Positions 1 through 7,196 of a stretch of DNA of 64,000 nt are shown here, one piece after another. The DNA is taken from contig NZ_CP011412.1 in assembly GCF_001007875.1 (NCBI RefSeq), forward strand, positions 2,170,001 to 2,234,000, in the 5' to 3' direction. The notes under the pieces were generated by a model. It did not search any database. It saw nothing but the letters and a program-made list of their open reading frames with translations, and was not told the DNA's origin. A program made the position numbers and the translations under genes. This DNA comes from Sedimenticola thiotaurini (lineage in GTDB: Bacteria > Pseudomonadota > Gammaproteobacteria > Chromatiales > Chromatiaceae). The first letter of the stretch is position 1; the number at the start of each line of letters is the position of its first letter.

Positions 1-1
1 T

Positions 2-295
2 GGCATCGCCTTGCCCCACGCCCGCGTTGCCGGCGTCACGGAAGCCCGCGGTGCCTTTGTCCAGTTGCAGTCAGGGGCGGATTTCGACGCCCTGGACCAA
101 CAACCGGTCGACCTGGTATTCGGACTGCTGGTACCGGAAGAGGCCACCGAAGAGCACCTGCAACTGCTGGCCAAACTGGCCACCCTGTTCAGTGATGAAG
201 CGTTCTGTCAGCGGCTCAGAAAGGCCCGGGACAGCGCCAGCCTGCTACAGGAGTTCATTCTGCAGGAACCCATGCCTATCAGCGCCAGCGGCTGA
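2..295 (+). CDS. ptsN: PTS IIA-Ntr protein PtsN, C-terminal part (5' end outside window)
   Basis: The frame is open from the first bases of the window, so the gene begins upstream. It opens with the residues GIALPHAR, which match the phosphorylation-site motif of type-2 EIIA domains, the His being the phospho-acceptor. The remaining ~95 residues have the end of an EIIA fold. In proteobacteria PtsN is a regulatory phosphoprotein rather than a sugar transporter component. It stands just before rapZ, HPr and enzyme I, the usual neighbourhood downstream of rpoN, which would be expected just left of the window. Confidence 0.88.
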   Translation, partial: GIALPHARVAGVTEARGAFVQLQSGADFDALDQQPVDLVFGLLVPEEATEEHLQLLAKLATLFSDEAFCQRLRKARDSASLLQEFILQEPMPISASG

Positions 296-379
296 CCCGG
301 AGGGCCGACGACGCAGTTCGCTTCAAGGCCCATACGATTGACCCCTTTTGTGCATCTGACCGGAGGTAACGGAGACCCC

Positions 380-1261
380 ATGAAGCTGTCAATCATCACC
401 GGACTCTCCGGCTCCGGAAAGAGTGTCGCCCTGCATACCCTGGAAGATGAGGGCTACTACTGCATAGACAATCTGCCGGTGTTCCTGCTGCCGGCCCTGG
501 CCGGTGAACTGGTCAAGGATCAGGACAAACGGTTCCAACTGGTCGCCATCAGTATCGACTCACGCAACACGCCGGCCGAGTTCGAGAACATTTCCACCCT
601 GCTCCACCCCCTTAAGGCCAAGAAGATCCGCTATGAGGTTATCTTCCTGGAGGCGCGGGACGAGACGTTGATCAAGCGTTTCAGCGAAACCCGCCGACGG
701 CATCCACTGACCGGTGGAGGGCGGCCCCTGGCGGAGGCGATCAGCTATGAACGGGAGATAATGGCGCCATTTCTCAACATCGCCAATATCCGCATCGACA
801 CCAGCGAGACCAATCTGCACGAACTGCGTGATCTGATCCGCTCCCGCATCACGGAACGGCTGGACGCCAATATATCCCTGCTGTTTCAATCATTCGGTTT
901 CAAACAGGGGATTCCCCGGGACGCGGACTTCATCTACGACGCCCGCTGCCTGCCCAATCCCCATTGGCAGCCGGCACTGCGCCCACTCACCGGCAGGGAC
1001 AGCCCGGTACAGCACTTTCTCGGGGAAAACAGCGACGTTCAACGCTACAAGGAGGATCTGGTGCGCTTTCTGGAGCAGTGGATACCCCGCTTTGAAGCCG
1101 AGGGTCGCAGCTATCTGACCATCGCTATCGGTTGTACCGGGGGACAGCACCGGTCGGTCTATCTGGTGGAGCAGTTGGCCGCCCACTTCCGTACCTGTGG
1201 CCGGCAGAGCCAGATCCGCCATCGGGATCTGCCCCGGGTGGCCTCGGCCGATTCCGGTTAA
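380..1261 (+). CDS. rapZ: RNase adapter protein RapZ
   Basis: A 293-residue protein with an N-terminal P-loop (GLSGSGKS) directly after the start and a C-terminal region ending in the family signature GCTGGQHRSVYLVEQL. RapZ binds nucleotides and, in enterobacteria, delivers the GlmZ small RNA to RNase E to control amino-sugar synthesis. The ATG at 380 was chosen over an upstream in-frame ATG at 338 because the conserved sequence MKLSIITGLSGSGKS begins there and GGAGGTAACGGAG-like ribosome binding sequence precedes it. The position between ptsN and the HPr gene is conserved in gammaproteobacteria. The last ~15 residues diverge from what I recall of the family. Confidence 0.93.
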   Translation: MKLSIITGLSGSGKSVALHTLEDEGYYCIDNLPVFLLPALAGELVKDQDKRFQLVAISIDSRNTPAEFENISTLLHPLKAKKIRYEVIFLEARDETLIKRFSETRRRHPLTGGGRPLAEAISYEREIMAPFLNIANIRIDTSETNLHELRDLIRSRITERLDANISLLFQSFGFKQGIPRDADFIYDARCLPNPHWQPALRPLTGRDSPVQHFLGENSDVQRYKEDLVRFLEQWIPRFEAEGRSYLTIAIGCTGGQHRSVYLVEQLAAHFRTCGRQSQIRHRDLPRVASADSG

Positions 1262-1406
1262 GCTGTAACGAATTAGGAAAAGAACTTCCGTTTCCGGCAG
1301 TGACTACCGCAACCGGGGCCTGCACCAAGTGCGGACGGGGCATTTTGTCACTGGCGTGCATTGTGCGATATTGTTTCTCCAGATCAGGGGCTATGTGAGC
1401 TTTTTT

Positions 1407-1676
1407 ATGGTCACCAAACAGATAACCATTATTAATCGTCTGGGCCTGCACGCCCGGGCCGCCGCCAAGTTTATTACCGAAGCAGGGCAATACAGCAGCA
1501 CTATCCAGCTGATCCGCAATGGTCAGCCTGCCAATGGAAAGAGCATCATGGAGGTGATGATGTTGGCCGCCAGCCAGGGAACCGAGTTGACGCTGACAAC
1601 CGAAGGAGAAGATGAGATCGAGGCCGCCAATGCCCTGGAAGCCCTGGTCAACGACCGCTTCGGAGAACCTGAATGA
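1407..1676 (+). CDS. HPr-family phosphocarrier (NPr/PtsO)
   Basis: An 89-residue HPr. His15 in GLHARAA is the phosphorylation site and Ser46 in NGKSIMEVM occupies the regulatory serine position. It would accept phosphate from enzyme I, whose gene overlaps its stop codon by 4 bases, and pass it to PtsN encoded upstream. The start was set at the ATG at 1407 because this gives the canonical positions of His15 and Ser46. The gene context (ptsN-rapZ-HPr) is that of the nitrogen-type PTS, so NPr is the likely role. Confidence 0.92.
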   Translation: MVTKQITIINRLGLHARAAAKFITEAGQYSSTIQLIRNGQPANGKSIMEVMMLAASQGTELTLTTEGEDEIEAANALEALVNDRFGEPE

Positions 1677-3394
1677 CCTTTGCCGGCAACGGCATCGGCA
1701 TAACCTCGGGTATCGCCATCGGCGAAGCCCATATTCTGCGCCCCGGCCTGCTGGAAATCGGCCCACGCCAGATCGACCCGGCCGATATTCCGGCCGAAGT
1801 GCAGCGCTTCCAGCTGGCGGTAAACGGGGCCAGGGGACGACTTCAGCAGACCCGTAAAAAGATCCCCGACAACACCCGCTCAGATATTATCGCCTTCATC
1901 GACACCCACCTGCTGATGATGAATGACGCCGCCCTGGTGGAGGTGCCGATCCAGCTGATTCGTCGCCACGCCTACGCCGCTGAATGGGCACTGCAACTGC
2001 AGCGGGAGTCCCTGGTGCAGGTGTTTGATACCATGGATGATCCCTACCTGCGCACCCGCAAGGATGATGTGGAACATGTGGTCAACCAGATCCAGATTGC
2101 CCTGCAGGAGCTGGATGAGGAAGAGAGCGATGACCTGCAAGGCAAGGTGATCCTGGCCCAGGACCTCACCCCGGCGGATACCATTGTGATGCGTCACCAG
2201 GGAATCGCCGCCTTTATCACCGAATTCGGCGGCCCTATGTCCCACACCGCCATTCTGGCCCGCAGCCTCGATATCCCGGCCATTGTCGGGGTGCACGGCA
2301 TCACCCGGCTGCTACGTCAGGGTGAAACCCTGGTGGTGGATGGGGAGCAGGGGGTGGTATTGGCGGACGCCGACCCGGACACCCTGGCCCATTACCAACG
2401 ACGCATCAACGCCACCCGCAACCGGACCATCCAGCTGCGCAACCTGATCGGCCGGGCCGCCACCACCCGGGAAGGGGTGCGGGTACAATTGATGGCCAAT
2501 ATCGAACTGCCCGAGGATATCGAAACCACCCGTCAACTACAGGCCGACGCGGTAGGGCTCTACCGCACCGAGTTTCTCTATATGAACCGCCAGGGGATGC
2601 CGGACGAGGAGGAGCACTACCAGACCTATCGCCAGGTGGTGGAGGGTCTTGACGGGATCCCGATCACTATTCGCACCCTGGATCTGGGGGCCGATAAACA
2701 GGTGGATGGCTGCACCACCCTGAGCTGCAATCCCGCTCTCGGCCTGCGCGCCATACGGCTCTGTCTCAAGGAGCCGAGAATGTTTCAGCCCCAGTTGCGG
2801 GCCATTCTGCGCGCCGCCGTTCACGGTCCGGTGCGCATCATGATCCCCATGCTCTCCACGCTCCAGGAGGTGCGCAAACTGAAGGCCATACTGGCGGAGA
2901 CGGAAGCGGCCCTGAGCGCGGAAGGGATACCCTTTGCGAAAAATATTCCGATCGGCGGCATGATCGAGGTACCGGCCGCCGCGCTGGCTGCTGACGCCTT
3001 TACCCGTGAACTGGATTTTCTCTCTATCGGCACCAACGACCTGATCCAGTACACCCTGGCCATTGACCGGGTGGACGACGAGGTCAACTATCTCTATGAC
3101 CCGTTGCACCCCTCCATCCTGCGTCTTATCCAGATGGTTATCGACGCCGGCCAGCGAGCCGGCATCCCGATCAGTATGTGCGGGGAGATGGCTGGCGACC
3201 CCCGCTACATCCCGCTGTTGATCGGCATGGGGCTGCGGGAGTTCAGCATGCAACCGGGCTCACTGCTGATTGCCAAGGAGCGACTGCTAGAACTGGAGGC
3301 GGATAAACTGGCCAAACAGACCCGCAAACTGATGAAGCGGCTCGGCGAGAGCGACTACGAACCGTTGCTGGAACAGATCTGTACCCGGCACTGA
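1673..3394 (+). CDS. ptsI: PTS enzyme I (phosphoenolpyruvate-protein phosphotransferase)
   Basis: A 573-residue enzyme I that autophosphorylates from phosphoenolpyruvate and feeds HPr. The active His191 lies in GGPMSHTAI. The PEP-binding barrel follows, with TEFLYMNR, TLDLGADKQ and MCGEMAGDP. There is no N-terminal GAF domain, so this is a PtsI-type and not a PtsP-type enzyme I even though its neighbours are the nitrogen-PTS genes. The ATG overlaps the HPr stop (ATGA), implying translational coupling. No sugar-specific EIIB or EIIC is visible, so the set is likely purely regulatory. Confidence 0.93.
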   Translation: MTFAGNGIGITSGIAIGEAHILRPGLLEIGPRQIDPADIPAEVQRFQLAVNGARGRLQQTRKKIPDNTRSDIIAFIDTHLLMMNDAALVEVPIQLIRRHAYAAEWALQLQRESLVQVFDTMDDPYLRTRKDDVEHVVNQIQIALQELDEEESDDLQGKVILAQDLTPADTIVMRHQGIAAFITEFGGPMSHTAILARSLDIPAIVGVHGITRLLRQGETLVVDGEQGVVLADADPDTLAHYQRRINATRNRTIQLRNLIGRAATTREGVRVQLMANIELPEDIETTRQLQADAVGLYRTEFLYMNRQGMPDEEEHYQTYRQVVEGLDGIPITIRTLDLGADKQVDGCTTLSCNPALGLRAIRLCLKEPRMFQPQLRAILRAAVHGPVRIMIPMLSTLQEVRKLKAILAETEAALSAEGIPFAKNIPIGGMIEVPAAALAADAFTRELDFLSIGTNDLIQYTLAIDRVDDEVNYLYDPLHPSILRLIQMVIDAGQRAGIPISMCGEMAGDPRYIPLLIGMGLREFSMQPGSLLIAKERLLELEADKLAKQTRKLMKRLGESDYEPLLEQICTRH

Positions 3395-3559
3395 GCCGGC
3401 CATACCGGCAAAAGGAATTACCGCGGCGGAACGACCCTGAAGGTCACCAGCCTGACAACGATTTTTCACACCGGGTGTCTCCCGCTTGTCATCTTCAGCT
3501 GTTAGAATCGGCCCCGTCCACACAATTGACCCATCATCCGGCGAGGAACCCTATCGGCC

Positions 3560-4921
3560 ATGTCTGACCAGGCACCCGAACACAACGACAGTACCCGCCT
3601 GGACCGTATGCAGAGGGCCCTGGAGAGCGGTACGCTGCAGCAATCCCGGCGCATGCTCAACGCCCTGCACCCGGGTGAGATAGCGCACCTGCTGGAGTCG
3701 TTGCCGCTGGCCCAGCGCGATATCGCCTGGCGGCTGGTGAACGAGGAGAACGGTGGTGAGGTGCTGATCCTGGTTGCCGACGAGGTTCGGGCGGACCTGA
3801 TCAGCAAGATGGACACGGAAGAGCTGCTGGCCGCCACCGAGGGGTTGGACACCGACGACCTGGCAGACCTGGTCCAGGATCTGCCCCGGGCCATCACCGA
3901 TGAGATCCTCGATTCACTGGATCACCAGCGCCGGGAGCGGCTTGAGGCTGTCCTCTCCTACCCGGAGGACACTGCCGGCGGCCTGATGAATCCGGATGCC
4001 ATCACCGTGCGTCCGGAGGTGACCCTGGACGTGGTGATGCGCTATCTGCGCCACCTGAAAGACAAGATCCCGCCCCAGACCGACATCCTCATGGTGGTCA
4101 ACCGGGACGGCAAGTACCTGGGCGTACTGCCGCTCACCGTGCTGGTGACCCATGGCCTGGACGAGACCGTGGCGGAGGTGATGTCCCTGGATGTACGGGG
4201 CATTCCCGCCACCTGGGATGACGGCAAGGTGGCCAACCGCTTCGAGCAGCATGACCTGATCTCCGCCCCGGTGGTGGATGAGGCCGGCAAGCTGGTCGGC
4301 CGTATCACCATCGACGACGTGGTCGATGTCATCCGTGAAGAGGGGGAGCACCAGTTCATGGGACAGGCCGGCCTGTCGGAAGACGAGGACATGTTTGCCC
4401 CGGTCATGATCTCCACCCGGCGCCGGGCGCTCTGGCTGGGTATCAACCTGATCACCGCCCTGCTGGCCTCCTGGGTGATCGGACAGTTCGAGGCGACCAT
4501 TGAAAAAGTGGTGGCGCTGGCGGTACTGATGCCCATTGTCGCCAGTATGGGGGGCATCGCCGGCAGCCAGACCCTGACCCTGACCATTCGCGGTATCGCC
4601 CTGGGGCAGCTCTCCGCCAAGAACACCCGCTGGCTGATTCTCAAGGAAATGGCGGTGGGCGGCCTGAACAGCCTGATCTGGGCCGGGGTGATGGCGGTCA
4701 TTGCCGGCTTCTGGTTCCACGATGCCAATATCGGCCTGCTGATCGCCACTGCCATGTGTATCAACCTGCTGCTGGCCGCCCTGGTGGGCACCGTGCTGCC
4801 AATGGCCCTGGCCAAGCTGGGGATCGACCCGGCACTGGCCGGTTCGGTGCTGCTCACCACCGTCACCGATATTGTCGGCTTTTTCGCCTTCCTGGGGCTG
4901 GCCACCCTGTTCCTGATCTGA
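3560..4921 (+). CDS. mgtE: Magnesium transporter MgtE
   Basis: A 453-residue protein with the MgtE order: an N-terminal helical domain (residues ~1-130), a pair of CBS domains (~135-260), and a C-terminal block of five hydrophobic helices (~285-453). The membrane part contains MGGIAGSQTLTLTIRG, the conserved pore-helix region. MgtE is a Mg2+-selective channel gated by Mg2+ binding to the N and CBS domains. It follows enzyme I after a 165-base gap in which I see no clear terminator or Mg2+ riboswitch. Association of mgtE with the PTS-Ntr cluster is common in gammaproteobacteria. Confidence 0.94.
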   Translation: MSDQAPEHNDSTRLDRMQRALESGTLQQSRRMLNALHPGEIAHLLESLPLAQRDIAWRLVNEENGGEVLILVADEVRADLISKMDTEELLAATEGLDTDDLADLVQDLPRAITDEILDSLDHQRRERLEAVLSYPEDTAGGLMNPDAITVRPEVTLDVVMRYLRHLKDKIPPQTDILMVVNRDGKYLGVLPLTVLVTHGLDETVAEVMSLDVRGIPATWDDGKVANRFEQHDLISAPVVDEAGKLVGRITIDDVVDVIREEGEHQFMGQAGLSEDEDMFAPVMISTRRRALWLGINLITALLASWVIGQFEATIEKVVALAVLMPIVASMGGIAGSQTLTLTIRGIALGQLSAKNTRWLILKEMAVGGLNSLIWAGVMAVIAGFWFHDANIGLLIATAMCINLLLAALVGTVLPMALAKLGIDPALAGSVLLTTVTDIVGFFAFLGLATLFLI

Positions 4922-5050
4922 ACCGGACCGCCCCGCACGGCAGCGGCGAACGGCCCATCACACCACCCGGCAGCGCTCCAATCAGGGGTTGACGCCGGCA
5001 ACGGATCGGGTCACCTTTAGCGCCTTTTTTCAATCCCGGGAGTCACCCCC

Positions 5051-5332
5051 ATGTTCAAGATCAACCAGTACTTCGACGGCAAAGTCGCCTCTATCGCCTT
5101 TCAGACCGCTACCCTGCCGGCCACAGTCGGCGTCATGGCAGTGGGTGAGTATGAGTTCGGCACCAGCCAGAAGGAGACCATGACGGTGGTCAGTGGTTGC
5201 CTCACCGCGAAGTTGCCGGACAGTGACAGCTGGCGGGATTATCAGGCGGGTGAACAGTTCGTGGTGGAGGCGGGGGAGAAATTCCAACTCAAGGTGGCGG
5301 TGGAGACCGCCTACCTCTGCACCTACGAATAA
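5051..5332 (+). CDS. ppnP: Pyrimidine/purine nucleoside phosphorylase PpnP (DUF1255)
   Basis: A 93-residue single cupin-type protein starting [15 protein letters not shown] with the family block [13 protein letters not shown] and ending CTYE. PpnP (formerly YaiE) phosphorolyses a broad set of nucleosides to base and ribose 1-phosphate. It is full length for the family. It stands alone between mgtE and the convergent DUF924 gene. Confidence 0.9.
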   Translation: MFKINQYFDGKVASIAFQTATLPATVGVMAVGEYEFGTSQKETMTVVSGCLTAKLPDSDSWRDYQAGEQFVVEAGEKFQLKVAVETAYLCTYE

Positions 5333-5370
5333 GCCGACAGTGAAACGCGCCCGCCTGCCCTGCCGGAAAC

Positions 5371-5919
5371 TCAGCCGGTAAAAGCGCCGTCCGAGGCCAG
5401 GTAGGCCAGCTCCGCCGCACTGCTGGCACGACCCAGGATGGCGTTCCGATGGGGGAACCGGCCAAACCGGCGCACTATCTCCCGGTGATGACGCGCAAAG
5501 GTGAGGCTGGTCTGCAGACCATCCTGTGCATAGAGAGCGACGGACCGCTCCTGATCCTGCAGATCCTCACTGTGCATATAGGGCATATAGAGAAAAGCCC
5601 GCTGGCCACTCTCCAGGCACTGATCAAACTGGCGTTTGATGGCGAATCCAGCCACCTCTCTGGCCTGGGCCTCGGTCCGGAAGCTGTCGGGCCGGCCGCG
5701 AAACATATTGAGGGGGAACTGGTCCAGCAGGATCACCAGCGCCAGGCAGCCGTCGGCACTGGTCATCCAGTGATCCAGCAGTCCGGTGCACGCCTGCCCC
5801 CAGAGTACCTGAAAGCGGTCGCCGATCTCCTGATCCAGCTCGGGAGGTGCAGAAAACCAGTAGCGGGAAACCGGCTCACTGAACCAGAAGTCAATAATCT
5901 CCTGTGGCTCCACTGCCAT
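5371..5919 (-). CDS. DUF924 family protein
   Basis: A 182-residue protein beginning MAVEPQEIIDFWFSEP, the usual opening of DUF924, with ALVILLDQFPLNMFRG and AFLYMPYMHSEDLQDQ typical of the family. Its function is not established. The ATG at 5919 was chosen because a GGGAGGA ribosome binding site precedes it at good distance and because longer versions would run far into the upstream gene. With this start it still overlaps the upstream acetyltransferase by 29 bases, suggesting coupled expression. Confidence 0.88.
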   Translation of the reverse strand: MAVEPQEIIDFWFSEPVSRYWFSAPPELDQEIGDRFQVLWGQACTGLLDHWMTSADGCLALVILLDQFPLNMFRGRPDSFRTEAQAREVAGFAIKRQFDQCLESGQRAFLYMPYMHSEDLQDQERSVALYAQDGLQTSLTFARHHREIVRRFGRFPHRNAILGRASSAAELAYLASDGAFTG

Positions 5920-6454
5920 TGCAGCTATCCTCCCCTGCTGTCTGCTGTTGATGCCGATAGAGGTGCCATACTCCACCCCGAAACGCCAGCGTACGCTCAA
6001 ACATTGCCCCGATCCGCTCCGCCAGGGCGATAGAGGCCCGATTCTCCGCCTGGATCAGACTGATCAGGCGGATGTCAGGCAGCTGCTCAGCGGCCATCTC
6101 CCGCACCGCCAGGGCCGCCTCCAGAGCATAGCCCCGCCCCCAGTAGTCCCGGGCCAGAGCCCATTTGATCTCCGGCTCCGGCCAGTCCAGGGGATACCAG
6201 AGCCCGACCGGACCGATCACCCGACCGGAAGCCCGTTCCACCACCGCATAAGGCCCGTAGCCGCGCATCTCCCAGTGGCCGATCATGCTCGCCAGCACCT
6301 GCCAGGTGGCCGCTTCCCTGAGCGGTTTGCCCACGGTGTGCCGGGTGCACTCGGGATCGGAGTAGTAGGCGTGCAGATCACGCCAGTCCGCCTCCCGGAA
6401 TGTGCGTAGCGTCAACCGCTGCGTCTCCAGGCGCTGGGGAATCCGGTAATCCAT
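5891..6454 (-). CDS. GNAT family N-acetyltransferase (RimJ/RimL-like)
   Basis: A 187-residue acetyltransferase. It opens with ETQRLTLRTFREAD, the typical first strand of RimJ/RimL-like enzymes. The acetyl-CoA-binding region is seen in DYWGRGYALEAA and the last part in NRASIALAERIGA. The substrate cannot be told from sequence; relatives acetylate protein N-termini, aminoglycosides or small amines. Its 3' end overlaps the DUF924 gene. Confidence 0.88.
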   Translation of the reverse strand: MDYRIPQRLETQRLTLRTFREADWRDLHAYYSDPECTRHTVGKPLREAATWQVLASMIGHWEMRGYGPYAVVERASGRVIGPVGLWYPLDWPEPEIKWALARDYWGRGYALEAALAVREMAAEQLPDIRLISLIQAENRASIALAERIGAMFERTLAFRGGVWHLYRHQQQTAGEDSCNGSGATGDY

Positions 6455-6469
6455 CGGACAGGGGGCGAC

Positions 6470-6961
6470 TCAGTGGGTATGGCTATGGTCCATGTCGTGG
6501 TGGACATGGCCATGTTCGATCTCTTCCGCGCTGGCATCCCGCACTTGGATGATCTCCAGATCAAAATTGAGCTCCTTGCCGGCCATCGGGTGATTGCCGT
6601 CCACGGTGACCATCTTGTCATCCACTGCCACCACGGTGACCAGGAACGGAACACCTTCGTCCATTTCGGTCTGGAACTGCATACCCACTTCAATCTGCTC
6701 GACACCCGGGAAGTTCTCCCGGGGCACCCCTTCGATCAGGCTATCATCGCGCTCCCCATAGGCCTCTTCGCAGGGAATGGTTACCGACAGCTTCTCGCCC
6801 TGGCTGTGGCCGGTGAGGGCCCGCTCCAGTGCCGGAATCAGGCTCTCGGTGCCGTGAATATAGGTCAGGTAGCCATCGTTGGCGGAACTGTCGATGATCT
6901 CGCCGCTCTGATCACGGGTCACATAATCAAGGATAACCGCTTTAAAATCACTGATTTGCAT
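6470..6961 (-). CDS. slyD: FKBP-type peptidyl-prolyl isomerase, SlyD-like
   Basis: A 163-residue SlyD-type protein: a split FKBP domain (TYIHGTESLIPALERALTGHSQGE) with an insert-in-flap chaperone domain (residues ~68-130). The C-terminal tail is rich in His (EHGHVHHDMDHSHTH), expected to bind nickel or other metals. SlyD catalyses proline isomerisation, acts as a chaperone and helps deliver nickel to hydrogenase. The ATG at 6961 gives the standard N-terminus; an upstream TTG at 6973 is possible. It lies 15 bases upstream of the acetyltransferase gene on the same strand. Confidence 0.92.
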   Translation of the reverse strand: MQISDFKAVILDYVTRDQSGEIIDSSANDGYLTYIHGTESLIPALERALTGHSQGEKLSVTIPCEEAYGERDDSLIEGVPRENFPGVEQIEVGMQFQTEMDEGVPFLVTVVAVDDKMVTVDGNHPMAGKELNFDLEIIQVRDASAEEIEHGHVHHDMDHSHTH

Positions 6962-7196
6962 GAATAATCTCAAAAGTTGGAGGTTAGGGGAGATAGCGCA
7001 GATACACTGCTGTAACAGGTAACCGGTTGTATAAGGATTTAAAGAATAGCCCGTTGGTGCCGATGCCGTTAAATAATGATCATAATAGCAGTCATCAGGC
7101 TGCCCACCTGCACCATCAGAATAATAAGCTCAACCCGGCAGGCCGGCATTATTTCACGCCGGGGATATGGGTGCAAAATACTAAGGAGAGATCAAT

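Noticed and set aside
3395-3559. Mg2+ riboswitch before mgtE
   Set aside because: The gap is only 165 bases and shows no terminator-coupled structure that I can recognise as M-box.
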